Shown: positions 1-7,198, numbered from the stretch's first letter. The stretch is 22,547 nt of DNA from a virus (IMGVR_UViG_3300032242_000905:1-22547); one strand, 5' to 3'. Program-made: numbers and translations. The notes: generated by a model not told the origin, from the letters alone.

Positions 1-1
1 C

Positions 2-1336
2 ATTCGTGATCCAGAAAACTTTAAGTTATATTGGGTTGACATGACTAAAGTTACTAAAGTTATTGTTAACGAAAGTGAAGGTAAGAAGCCTGAGCAATAT
101 GTAGTTAAAGATATCAACCCTAATTTACAGAATTTAACAGTAGCAGAGAAAGTAAGTACTGACTTTGCAGCCAATCCTAGTACAGGTTTTGGTGGTACAG
201 GTGGCGGTGGCGCCGCACAAGGTTATACAGTTCCAAGTATGCCCGCAGGTACCGCCGGAAGTCGGTTTAGTTTAGCATTAAACGAAGCGGCTATTGATGC
301 TAAACACATACTACATCTCAGTTTAACTGAAGGATTAGATAGATACTGGCCTTTTGGTCAATCAGTACTTGAGAACATTTTCAAAGTTTACAAACAAAAA
401 GAACTATTAGAAGATGCTATTCTTATCTATCGTGTACAACGTGCACCAGAACGCAGAGTTTTCAAGATTGACGTAGGCAATATGCCAAGTCATATGGCTA
501 TGGCTTTTGTTGATAGAGTTAAGAATGAGATACATCAAAGACGTATTCCAAGCGTACAGGGTGGATCAAGTATAATGGATGCATCATATAATCCATTATC
601 AATGAATGAAGATTACTTCTTCCCAGTAAGTGAAGGTGGTAGAGGGTCTGATGTTACTACATTACCCGGTGGTCAAAACTTAGGTGAGATTGATGATTTA
701 CGCTACTTCAACAATAGGTTAGCACGTGGATTGCGTGTGCCAAGTAGTTATTTACCACAAGGTCCAGAAGATAGCCCAACTCCAATGAATGACGGTCGTG
801 TTGGAACTGCTATGATACAAGAGTTCAGATTTAATCAATATTGTGAAAGATTGCAAAATTATCTAGCACAAAAATTAAATGATGAATTCAAGTTATTCAT
901 GCGCTGGAGAGGACTAAACATTGACGGTGGACTATTTGACTTAAAGTTTAATGCACCGCAAAACTTTGCTGCATATCGTCAAAGTGAACTAGATAATGCA
1001 CGTGTTGCAGTATTTGGTACAATGGAAGCATTCCCTTATATCTCAAAGCGTTTTGCAATGGAACGTTTCTTAGGATTGACTAAGGAAGAGATTGAAGAAA
1101 ATCAGAGATTGTGGTTTGAAGAACGTGAAACACCGGAAGATAGTGAAGCACAAGGTAGTGATTTACGTAGTATCGGTATCAATCAGGGTGATATTGAAAG
1201 TGATACAGAAACCGCTGATAGTATGGAAGAACCTGCACCAGAAGCAATGCCCGGTGAACTTCCACCAGCAGTAGCAGGTCCAGAAGCAATGCCTGCAGGC
1301 GCAGCCGGAGCACCCGCCGGCGCACCAAATATGTGA
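2..1336 (+). CDS. 20: Portal vertex protein, gp20-like (5' truncated by window edge)
   Basis: Portal protein of a T4-type phage: a dodecameric ring at one capsid vertex that nucleates prohead assembly, anchors the packaging motor and passes DNA. The frame is open to the left edge: codons for IRDPENFKLYWVD precede the first ATG at position 41, so that ATG is internal. 444 residues are visible; T4 gp20 has 524. T4-like signatures are RYWPFGQSVLE, PERRVFKIDVGNMP and EGGRGSDVTTLPGGQNLG followed by EIDDLRYFNNRL, which I recognise from T4 gp20. Odd points are a Gly-rich loop (FGGTGGGGAAQG) near visible residue 65 and a low-complexity Ala/Pro/Gly C-terminal tail (AGAAGAPAGAPNM). The protease and scaffold genes lie just downstream, as expected. 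Identity is secure; the N-terminus is missing. Confidence 0.95.
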   Translation: MRDPENFKLYWVDMTKVTKVIVNESEGKKPEQYVVKDINPNLQNLTVAEKVSTDFAANPSTGFGGTGGGGAAQGYTVPSMPAGTAGSRFSLALNEAAIDAKHILHLSLTEGLDRYWPFGQSVLENIFKVYKQKELLEDAILIYRVQRAPERRVFKIDVGNMPSHMAMAFVDRVKNEIHQRRIPSVQGGSSIMDASYNPLSMNEDYFFPVSEGGRGSDVTTLPGGQNLGEIDDLRYFNNRLARGLRVPSSYLPQGPEDSPTPMNDGRVGTAMIQEFRFNQYCERLQNYLAQKLNDEFKLFMRWRGLNIDGGLFDLKFNAPQNFAAYRQSELDNARVAVFGTMEAFPYISKRFAMERFLGLTKEEIEENQRLWFEERETPEDSEAQGSDLRSIGINQGDIESDTETADSMEEPAPEAMPGELPPAVAGPEAMPAGAAGAPAGAPNM

Positions 1337-1342
1337 TAAATA
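1335..1342 (+). promoter_or_regulatory. T4-late-promoter-like octamer GATAAATA
   Basis: GATAAATA matches the T4 late consensus TATAAATA at 7 of 8 bases. It overlaps the portal stop codon and ends 5 nt before the ATG at 1348. With T4 geometry, transcription would begin at or next to that ATG. The motif is short and AT-rich, so a chance match is possible. Confidence 0.3.
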
Positions 1343-1347
1343 CATAT

Positions 1348-1575
1348 ATGAAATTATTTGAAATGTTTGACCAAGCAATACCCGGATACCAAAATACCGG
1401 CACGGACAATAGCAAAATCAAATATAAAGAAAGTCGTAAAACAAAATTAACATTACGTCAGATACGTAAATTACGTAAAATGAATGACGTTCGCAACTTT
1501 GAACATGTGACCAATCTCAAGAAAATTCGTAAACAATATCAGCCAGCGCCAGCAGAAGGCGCACCAACTTTATAA
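1348..1575 (+). CDS. Small basic protein between portal and prohead core genes, unknown function
   Basis: A 75-residue, strongly basic protein that I cannot name. It starts MKLFEMFDQ, has a Lys/Arg-rich helical-looking centre (TLRQIRKLRKMNDVRNFEHV, then NLKKIRKQY), and ends in a Pro/Ala tail (QPAPAEGAPTL) resembling the portal C-terminal tail. I chose ATG 1348; an upstream GTG at 1333 in the same frame overlaps the portal stop. Neither start has a visible Shine-Dalgarno sequence. T4 carries small core-protein genes (67, 68) between genes 20 and 21, so a prohead core or DNA/scaffold-contact role is plausible by position. It is unlike T4 gp67, which is acidic. Being coding is well supported by tight packing and a consistent composition; the function is open. 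Confidence 0.75.
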   Translation: MKLFEMFDQAIPGYQNTGTDNSKIKYKESRKTKLTLRQIRKLRKMNDVRNFEHVTNLKKIRKQYQPAPAEGAPTL

Positions 1576-1630
1576 AATATTACATTTTTATAACAAAAAC
1601 GTAAAAAAATAGTAGTTAATGAGTACTAAT

Positions 1631-1653
1631 TTGACATACGGTGTAAATATAAT
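1631..1653 (+). promoter_or_regulatory. Promoter-like region upstream of the gp67-like gene
   Basis: TGTAAATA at 1642-1649 matches the T4 late octamer TATAAATA at 7 of 8 bases and would give a leader of about 29 nt before the ATG at 1684, containing a good Shine-Dalgarno sequence (AGGAGA, 1672-1677). The same stretch holds a perfect TTGACA (1631-1636) and a perfect TATAAT (1648-1653), but only 11 bp separate them instead of the usual 16-18, so they cannot form a normal sigma-70 promoter. This 108-bp gap is the longest among the head genes, which fits a promoter. The type remains uncertain. Confidence 0.4.
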
Positions 1654-1683
1654 ACAAAGCCATTTTAATTCAGGAGACAAACA

Positions 1684-2592
1684 ATGGATAACAAAAAATT
1701 TGAAAAGTTAATTGATTTAATTATCAATGAGAATGAAGAACAAGCACGTGCTTTATTTCACGATATCGTAGTTGAGAAATCACGCCAGATTTATGAAAAC
1801 TTGATGGATGAAGAAATGGGCATGGACCAATCTATGGGTATGCTTGACGAATTGAGTGCAGAGAACCAGGCTGAAGAGCAAGGCGCATTCGAAGGTGACG
1901 AAGAATTTGATGACATCGAAGTTGGTGATGATGGTATGGGTGACGAAGAAGTTGACCTAGACAGCGAAGAATTCGGTGGAGAAGAAGGTGAAGAAGGTTT
2001 AGAAGACCGCGTTGTTGACTTAGAAGACAAACTAGACCAGTTAATGGCTGAGTTTGAAGAAATCATGGGTCAAGAAGGCGAAGAAGGTCATGAAGACATG
2101 GGCGATGAAGAAGGCATGGATGATGACCAAGACATGATGGAAGCCAAAGAAGAAGACGATGAAGAAGATGACGAGGAAGAAGACGTTACTGAAGCCAAAG
2201 ATGAAGAAGACGAAGAAGCATTAGAAGAAGCAATTCAACTAAAGAAAGTTTCTGTAACACATGGTGACAATGGTCAAAATACTAAGTCAATCGTTTCTGG
2301 TGGACCAAAAGTATCTGGTAACGGTGCAAGTGCTGCAAACATTGCTAAAGGCGGTGATGGCGGTAAAGGTGGTACACAAGGTGGTGTATTAGCTCCAACT
2401 ACTAAAGATATCAAACATGCAGGTGCATATGGTAACAGCCCAAACAGTTTCAAGTTTAAAGAAAAAGGCGAAGCAGCACCAAAAGCAAAACATGGTGATG
2501 ACGGACAGAATACTAAGTCTATTGTAGGCGAAGGTAAAAAGTCTGTTAAGAAGCCAGTAGCTAAAACTACAACAAAGAAAATTGTTAAGTAA
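1684..2592 (+). CDS. 67: Prohead core protein, gp67-like, with long acidic and basic extensions
   Basis: 302-residue candidate internal core (scaffold-associated) protein of the prohead. The first 45 residues (LIDLIINENEEQARALFHDI, then VVEKSRQIYENL) share pattern and spacing with the N-terminus of T4 gp67 as I recall it (LIEAIKSNDLVAARKLFAEA). A very acidic Glu/Asp-rich region follows (about residues 42-183) with a short coiled-coil-like patch (RVVDLEDKLDQLMAEFEEI, 109-127), then a Gly/Lys-rich region and a basic tail (KKSVKKPVAKTTTKKIVK). T4 gp67 is 80 residues, so this form is far longer. GDNGQNTKSIV (195-205) recurs as GDDGQNTKSIV (271-281), an internal duplication. AGGAGA at 1672-1677 fixes the ATG. 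Position between portal and protease supports the call; it rests on a short homologous stretch plus synteny. Confidence 0.7.
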   Translation: MDNKKFEKLIDLIINENEEQARALFHDIVVEKSRQIYENLMDEEMGMDQSMGMLDELSAENQAEEQGAFEGDEEFDDIEVGDDGMGDEEVDLDSEEFGGEEGEEGLEDRVVDLEDKLDQLMAEFEEIMGQEGEEGHEDMGDEEGMDDDQDMMEAKEEDDEEDDEEEDVTEAKDEEDEEALEEAIQLKKVSVTHGDNGQNTKSIVSGGPKVSGNGASAANIAKGGDGGKGGTQGGVLAPTTKDIKHAGAYGNSPNSFKFKEKGEAAPKAKHGDDGQNTKSIVGEGKKSVKKPVAKTTTKKIVK

Positions 2593-2606
2593 GGTAACCT
2601 GAGATA

Positions 2607-3245
2607 ATGGCTTTGTATCTTAAGGAAAATTTAACATTCGACCGCGCAAGTATGGTTGTCGAATCCGTTAAAGAAGACGGTGATAAGAAGAGCCTTTACA
2701 TGAAAGGCATCTTCATTCAGGGTGGGGTTAAAAACGCCAATGAGCGTGTTTACCCCGTGTCTGAAATTGAAAACGCAGTACAAACCTTAAACGAACAAAT
2801 ATCAGAAGGTAATTCAGTTCTCGGTGAAGTGGATCATCCTGATGATTTAAAAATTAACCTAGACCGTGTATCACATATGATTACTAATATGTGGATGGAT
2901 GGTGCTAATGGTTTCGGTAAATTAAAAATTTTACCAACTCCAATGGGACAACTAGTATCAACTATGTTGGAATCAGGAGTGAAGTTAGGAGTTAGTTCCA
3001 GAGGCAGCGGTAACGTTGATGAAGGATCAGGCAAGGTTAGTGACTTTGAAATAGTCACTGTGGATATTGTCGCACAGCCAAGTGCACCTAATGCATACCC
3101 TAAAGCAATTTATGAAGGTCTTATGAATATGAGACATGGTCATAGAGTGTTGGGTATTGCAAAGGATGCACAGAACGACAAAAAAGTACAGAAGTATTTG
3201 AGAGAAGAGGTAACTCGACTCATCAAAGACCTCAAGATTAAATAA
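2607..3245 (+). CDS. 21: Prohead core protease, gp21-like
   Basis: 212 residues, the same length as T4 gp21. This serine protease (MEROPS family S77 type) is built into the prohead core and, once the shell is complete, cleaves capsid and core proteins after Glu in (L/I)-X-E contexts. Visible family motifs are YMKGIFIQGG (31-40), NANERVYP (43-50), VLGEVDHP (71-78) and KLGVSSRGSG (126-135). His77 aligns with T4 His85 and Ser130 with T4 Ser140, the known catalytic residues. DIVAQPSAPNAYP (153-165) matches the T4 segment containing GPSAPDAW. The gene starts 14 nt after the gp67-like stop; AAGG at 2591-2594 and GAG at 2601-2603 are only weak ribosome-binding candidates, suggesting translational coupling. 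All key residues appear intact. Confidence 0.95.
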   Translation: MALYLKENLTFDRASMVVESVKEDGDKKSLYMKGIFIQGGVKNANERVYPVSEIENAVQTLNEQISEGNSVLGEVDHPDDLKINLDRVSHMITNMWMDGANGFGKLKILPTPMGQLVSTMLESGVKLGVSSRGSGNVDEGSGKVSDFEIVTVDIVAQPSAPNAYPKAIYEGLMNMRHGHRVLGIAKDAQNDKKVQKYLREEVTRLIKDLKIK

Positions 3246-3257
3246 GGGGAAAACAGC

Positions 3258-4358
3258 ATGTTAGATGCTATCAAACCATTACTTGAAAGTGGACTTATCA
3301 ATGAAGAAACCTCTACTGCTTTGAATGAAGCATGGGAAACTAAGTTGAACGAAGCCCGTGAACAAGTACGTGCAGAATTGAGAGAAGAATTTGCACAACG
3401 TTATGACCACGATAAAAGCATAATGGTAGAAGCCCTAGATAAAATGGTTACAGAAGGCTTGACAGCAGAGATTGAAGAATTTCAAGCTGAAAAGGCTGCA
3501 ATGAACGAAGACCGTGTAAAAGCGCACACAAAACTACGTGAAAACGCAAGTAAATTTAATGATTTTATGGTAACAAAATTATCAGAAGAAATCAAAGAAT
3601 TACGTAGTGAGCGTAAACTACAACTAGAAAGTCAGCAAAAGTTAGAGCAATTTATTGTTCATGCTTTGGCACGTGAAATCAAAGAATTCTCACAAGACAA
3701 ACAAGCAGTAGTTGAAGCAAAGGTTAAGTTAGTTGCAGAAGGACGTAAACAACTTGAAGCATTGAAGGCGAAATTCGTCACAGAAAGTGCTAAGAGAATG
3801 AACGAATCTGTTGCTAAACATCTAAAAGGCGAATTAAGCCAATTAAAAGAAGATATTAAGACCGCACGTGAAAACGATTTTGGTCGCCGTATTTTTGAAA
3901 GTTTCGCTAGTGAATTCAGTACAACTCATTTAAATGAGAAGGCTGATACTCGTAAGTTAATGCAAGCATTAGCTCAAAAGGAAGAACAACTAGCAGAATC
4001 TACACAGAAAATCGCTGAAGCTAAGAAATTAGTTGAAAGCAAAGAACGTGAAGTTCGTATTATTAAAGAGTCCACAAGTCGTCAAAAAACTATGGATGAA
4101 TTGCTATCTACTCTTAATGAGGAAAAAGCAATTGTAATGCGTGACTTACTAGAAAGCGTCCAAACACCTCGTCTACAGGCCGCTTTCGATAAGTATTTAC
4201 CAAGTGTTTTGAATACAATCACAGAAAAGAAAGAAAGTAAAAAGTCTATGCTATCTGAGAGCGTACAAGAAGTTACAGGTAATAAATCTGCCACAAAACA
4301 AGTTGAAGCCGAAGACCGTAATAACGTCATCGACCTAAGACGTTTGGCAGGGCTTTAA
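3258..4358 (+). CDS. 22: Prohead scaffold (core) protein, gp22-like
   Basis: 366-residue, highly charged, helix-rich protein placed between protease and capsid genes, the position of T4 gene 22. The scaffold forms the transient core around which the capsid protein assembles and is later digested by the protease. Almost the whole chain from about residue 20 to 330 is Glu/Lys/Ala/Leu-rich with coiled-coil periodicity and no glycine-rich or hydrophobic stretch. The N-terminus (MLDAIKPLLESGLINEET) and the end (NNVIDLRRLAGL) look like defined ends. It is longer than T4 gp22 (269 residues). AGGGGA at 3245-3250, 7 nt before ATG 3258, supports the start. It should be rich in (L/I)-X-E protease sites, which suits a core protein destined for proteolysis. 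Confidence 0.9.
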   Translation: MLDAIKPLLESGLINEETSTALNEAWETKLNEAREQVRAELREEFAQRYDHDKSIMVEALDKMVTEGLTAEIEEFQAEKAAMNEDRVKAHTKLRENASKFNDFMVTKLSEEIKELRSERKLQLESQQKLEQFIVHALAREIKEFSQDKQAVVEAKVKLVAEGRKQLEALKAKFVTESAKRMNESVAKHLKGELSQLKEDIKTARENDFGRRIFESFASEFSTTHLNEKADTRKLMQALAQKEEQLAESTQKIAEAKKLVESKEREVRIIKESTSRQKTMDELLSTLNEEKAIVMRDLLESVQTPRLQAAFDKYLPSVLNTITEKKESKKSMLSESVQEVTGNKSATKQVEAEDRNNVIDLRRLAGL

Positions 4359-4388
4359 TCAAAAAAGACATATTAGGAGAAAATAAAA

Positions 4389-5585
4389 ATGTCACAAGTT
4401 CTATTAGAAAGCCGTTGGGATGAGACTAAAGAAGCCCTACTTGAAGGTCTTAAAGGTACTCGTCGTTCAACAATGCAAGTTATTCTTGAGAATACTCGCA
4501 AATCACTTCTTGCTGAATCTTCAGCAGGCACAACTACTGCTGGTAACATCGCTACATTAAACCGTGTTATTCTACCAGTTATCCGTCGTGTAATGCCAAC
4601 AGTTATTGCTAACGAGTTGGTAGGCGTACAGCCAATGACAGGTCCAGTTGGCCAAATTCACACACTACGTGTACGTTATGCAGGTACTTTGAGTGATACA
4701 TCAACTGCTCAAACATCAGTACAAGCTGGTGAAGAAGCATTGAGCCCATTCAAAATTGCTCAAGCATATTCTACACAACGTAGCGATAGCAACTCATCAG
4801 CAATCTATACTGGTAACAACACAGCTACTCTAGAGGGTAACGGTGGTAAGAATATCAGCGTTCAGATTCTACGTCAGGCTGTTGAAGCCAAGTCACGTAA
4901 GTTGCAAGCACGTTGGACATTCGAAGCTGCTCAAGACGCACAAAGCCAACATGGTATTGACGTTGAAGCAGAGATCATGGCCGCTTTAGCACAAGAAATT
5001 ACTGCTGAAATCGACCAAGAGATTCTATTGTCATTGTCAACATTGGCTACACAAGAGTATACATACAACCAAGCAACAGTATCAGGTACTGCTACATTCG
5101 TTGGTGACGAACACGCTGCTTTAGCTGTTCTAATCAACCGTGCTGCAAACTTGATTGCACAACGCACACGTCGTGGTGCTGGTAACTGGGCAGTTGTATC
5201 ACCTGCAGCATTGACAGTATTGCAATCAGCAACTACTTCAGCGTTTGCACGTACAACAGAAGGTACTTTCGAAGCACCTACAAACACTAAGTTTGTTGGT
5301 ACATTGAATGGTGCAATGCGTGTTTTCGTTAACACATATGCTCCAGATACACAAGCAGTTCTAGTTGGATACAAAGGTTCATCAGAGACAGATGCAGCGG
5401 CATTCTATTGCCCATACATCCCATTGATGAGTTCTGGTGTTGTTCTAGATCCAAGTACGTTCGAACCAGTCGTATCATTTATGACAAGGTATGGCTACAT
5501 AGAGCTTACTAATACTGCGAGTTCTTTCGGTAATGCTGCTGATTATCTATCAGAAATTGCCGTATCTAACTTAACCTTTTATTAA
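4389..5585 (+). CDS. 23: Major capsid protein precursor, gp23-like
   Basis: 398-residue HK97-fold major capsid protein of the T4 type, forming the hexamers of the shell. The diagnostic segment is VMPTVIANELVGVQPMTGPV, followed by GQIHTLRVRY; it corresponds to the T4 region with CGVQPMNSPTGQ. The C-terminal part (VSFMTRYGYIELTNTASSFG) is also typical. It is shorter than T4 gp23 (521 residues, with a 65-residue propeptide). A (L/I)-X-E site at Leu41-Ala42-Glu43, before SSAGTTTAG, is a plausible gp21 cleavage point that would leave a mature protein of 355 residues; this is inference. A strong Shine-Dalgarno (AGGAGA, 4375-4380) lies 8 nt before ATG 4389. Codons look regular, as expected for a highly expressed gene, and a terminator follows the stop closely. 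Confidence 0.95.
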   Translation: MSQVLLESRWDETKEALLEGLKGTRRSTMQVILENTRKSLLAESSAGTTTAGNIATLNRVILPVIRRVMPTVIANELVGVQPMTGPVGQIHTLRVRYAGTLSDTSTAQTSVQAGEEALSPFKIAQAYSTQRSDSNSSAIYTGNNTATLEGNGGKNISVQILRQAVEAKSRKLQARWTFEAAQDAQSQHGIDVEAEIMAALAQEITAEIDQEILLSLSTLATQEYTYNQATVSGTATFVGDEHAALAVLINRAANLIAQRTRRGAGNWAVVSPAALTVLQSATTSAFARTTEGTFEAPTNTKFVGTLNGAMRVFVNTYAPDTQAVLVGYKGSSETDAAAFYCPYIPLMSSGVVLDPSTFEPVVSFMTRYGYIELTNTASSFGNAADYLSEIAVSNLTFY

Positions 5586-5602
5586 TCAAAAGGTCTTGAT
5601 TA
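5583..5602 (+). other. Small hairpin overlapping the capsid gene stop codon
   Basis: TAATCAA (5583-5589) and TTGATTA (5596-5602) form a perfect 7-bp inverted repeat around AAGGTC; the first arm contains the TAA stop. It has no U-tract. It lies 9 nt before the strong terminator and could protect the mRNA 3' end, or be chance. Confidence 0.4.
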
Positions 5603-5611
5603 GTAAATCAG

Positions 5612-5638
5612 AAAAAGAGCACTTTGGTGCTCTTTTTT
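5612..5638 (+). terminator. Rho-independent terminator after the capsid gene
   Basis: GAGCAC (5617-5622), loop TTTG, GTGCTC (5627-5632), then TTTTTT (5633-5638). An A-tract (5612-5616) precedes the stem and can pair with the U-tract, so it may work to some extent in both directions. It lies 27 bases after the capsid stop and separates head genes from the endonuclease and fibre genes. Confidence 0.93.
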
Positions 5639-5653
5639 ATTGCCGTTAATAAT

Positions 5654-5692
5654 ATACTATTATACTGAATTGACGAACATAAATAATAGTAT
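5654..5692 (+). promoter_or_regulatory. Inverted repeat burying the endonuclease start codon, with late-promoter-like motif
   Basis: ATACTATTAT (5654-5663) is perfectly complementary to ATAATAGTAT (5683-5692), with a 19-nt loop. The ATG at 5691-5693 is in the 3' arm, so a transcript read through from upstream could fold and hide the start. CATAAATA (5678-5685; 7 of 8 matches to the T4 late octamer TATAAATA) lies in the loop and 3' arm. RNA begun from it would lack the 5' arm and start at about the ATG itself. T4 intron endonuclease genes are known to use a sequestering hairpin plus an internal late promoter; the parallel here is inference. Confidence 0.5.
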
Positions 5693-6476
5693 GAACAAAT
5701 ATTTAAACTGGTATGATAGTATCATCGCAAACGGCAAAACACAAAGAGAACATGGATATGAATGCCATCATATTCTACCAAAGAGTCTTGGCGGAACAGA
5801 TATAAAATCTAATTTAGTGTATATTACAGCAAGAGAACATTTTATATGTCATTGGTTACTGACTAAAATATATCCTACAGGTGAAGAACATTGGAAAATG
5901 CTAAACGCACTAAGGATGATGCGGGCTGAAAATAAAAATCAACAAAGATATCAAACAAAAATAACTTCAAGAGTTTACGCAAAACTTAAAGAAGAATATT
6001 CTCAAATGCAAAGTGAAAGGTATAATGGAGAAAATAACCCAATGTACGGTGATAAATTTTATCGTAGTGAAGAAGGATTTAAAAAACAAAAAGAAGCAGT
6101 TACTGGTGATAAAAATGGATCAAAACAAATAGATGCTAGGAGAAAAATCTCTGAATCAAAACTTGGTAAAAAACGAGATTCTTTTAGTGAAGAATGGAAA
6201 CAAAATATCGCAAAAGCAGTAACTGGCGACAACAACGGAATGTTTGGTAAGAAGCATAGTGAAGAAACTAAGATTAAGCAACGTGAAAAGGCAATAGGAA
6301 GAAAACAATCATCGGAAACTATTGCTAAAAAAGCAGAAGCAATTAGAGGATCAAAACGTGAAAAGAAACATTGTCCACATTGTGGCAAACAAGTCGCAGT
6401 CAATGGTTACGCAAGATGGCACGGTGATAACTGCAAGATACTATTCTTCAATAATGATAAATACTCAATAAGATAA
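5691..6476 (+). CDS. HNH homing endonuclease with NUMOD3 repeats
   Basis: 261-residue free-standing homing endonuclease, which makes a site-specific double-strand cut so that the gene is copied into genomes lacking it. The HNH nuclease core lies at about residues 23-55: YECHHILPKSLGG (23-35; His26, His27), Asn41 in NLVYIT, His50 and His54 in REHFICH. NUMOD3-type DNA-binding repeats follow, at NGENNPMYG (112-120), around TGDKNGSKQ (138-146), and most clearly NNGMFGKKHSEETK (181-194). The C-terminus has a zinc-ribbon-like cluster: Cys228, Cys231, His244, Cys248. I chose ATG 5691, where the endonuclease-like sequence begins; an in-frame TTG at 5640 would start in the terminator tail. There is no clear Shine-Dalgarno sequence. 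The gene is Lys-rich and more AT-rich than the capsid gene, consistent with transfer. The target site is unknown. Confidence 0.92.
   Translation: MNKYLNWYDSIIANGKTQREHGYECHHILPKSLGGTDIKSNLVYITAREHFICHWLLTKIYPTGEEHWKMLNALRMMRAENKNQQRYQTKITSRVYAKLKEEYSQMQSERYNGENNPMYGDKFYRSEEGFKKQKEAVTGDKNGSKQIDARRKISESKLGKKRDSFSEEWKQNIAKAVTGDNNGMFGKKHSEETKIKQREKAIGRKQSSETIAKKAEAIRGSKREKKHCPHCGKQVAVNGYARWHGDNCKILFFNNDKYSIR
6456..6463 (+). promoter_or_regulatory. T4-late-promoter-like octamer GATAAATA before the fibre cluster
   Basis: GATAAATA, 7 of 8 matches to the T4 late octamer, lies inside the 3' end of the endonuclease gene. A start about 6 nt downstream would give a leader of about 20 nt containing AAGG (6480-6483) before ATG 6489. 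It is a plausible entry point for transcription of the whole fibre block, which otherwise lies behind a terminator. Confidence 0.35.
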
Positions 6477-6488
6477 TTTAAGGCAACC

Positions 6489-7187
6489 ATGGCAGCACCA
6501 GATCCATTTAACTCAGTAGGCGGTTATACAGTAGGAATTCCCCCTCTACCAATTATTGCCGCTAATGGCGATATTACAACGTCTGGAACTGTTACGGCTA
6601 ATGAAATTAATTGTTCTACTGATATACGTACTGCAAATACAGTATACGCCACTTCTTTTGTAGGTAGTTTTACAGGAACTATTTCAGGTGGTGTAACTGC
6701 TCCGGGGTATTCAACATATGTATTGTTTAATACTACTGGTACAGTAGATGCAAATCAAAATTTTACTTTTAACAAAGCAACAAATACACTAACCGTTACT
6801 AATGGAAAAATAACAGCAAATACATTTACATTGGGTACAGGAGTAAATGAATTTAGCAGTACTACTGTGTTGCATGTTGTTACTGCAACTACTAGTGCGG
6901 ATCAAATATTAACAACAGCAGATGCAACTACAGTTTGTAGTATGGATTATACAATCATAGCAACTACTACTGCATCGCCTTATTATAGACAAACAAGTAA
7001 AATAATGGCAACAATTCTAAACGGAGATGTTGGTTATTATGAATACGGAACAATAGATGTACCACAATCAAGCCCGGGAGTCGCAGATTTTAAAGTGGTA
7101 TATAATAGTGGAAGCATTAACTTAATAGTAACACCTGTTATCCCTAATGTAAATTATAAAATAATGGTAACAAGTTATAAAGAATAA
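6489..7187 (+). CDS. Tail-fibre-like structural protein (short, first of the cluster)
   Basis: 232-residue Thr/Asn/Ser-rich protein, probably a virion surface component. The N-terminus (FNSVGGYTVGIPPLPIIAA) is paralogous to that of the next gene (FNSVAGFSVGEIPTTIV), including the following G-D/N-I/V-TT. A short shaft-like part with NTVYATSFVGSFTGTISG and FTFNKATNTLTVTNGKITAN follows. The C-terminal ~100 residues form a beta-rich domain with pattern I-IATTT, IMATILNGDVGYYEYGTID and LIVTPVIPNVNYKIMV, also recognisable in the next gene and at the end of the 921-residue protein. AAGG at 6480-6483 precedes the ATG. It looks like a minimal version of the neighbouring 468-residue protein. No enzymatic motif is visible. 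The exact virion location is unknown. Confidence 0.75.
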   Translation: MAAPDPFNSVGGYTVGIPPLPIIAANGDITTSGTVTANEINCSTDIRTANTVYATSFVGSFTGTISGGVTAPGYSTYVLFNTTGTVDANQNFTFNKATNTLTVTNGKITANTFTLGTGVNEFSSTTVLHVVTATTSADQILTTADATTVCSMDYTIIATTTASPYYRQTSKIMATILNGDVGYYEYGTIDVPQSSPGVADFKVVYNSGSINLIVTPVIPNVNYKIMVTSYKE

Positions 7188-7198
7188 GGAAAATAAAA

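Noticed and set aside
41-43. ATG as the start of the portal gene
   Set aside because: The frame is open and reads portal-like sequence (FKLYWVD) upstream to the window edge, so this is an internal methionine.
1092-1274. 60-codon + strand open frame inside the portal gene
   Set aside because: It overlaps the portal in another frame, has Lys-rich, unstructured content and no ribosome-binding site.
1571-1592. AT-only inverted repeat (TATAAAA / TTTTATA) after the small basic gene as a terminator
   Set aside because: The stem has no G-C pair and no U-tract; such repeats are expected by chance in AT-rich gaps.
4931-5374. 147-codon minus-strand open frame within the capsid gene
   Set aside because: A shadow of the highly biased capsid codons; no recognisable protein and the sense frame is certain.
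5640-5690. TTG start extending the endonuclease N-terminus by 17 residues
   Set aside because: It begins in the tail of the terminator, adds unlike residues (PLIIYYYTEL), and has no ribosome-binding site; the family-like sequence starts at ATG 5691.
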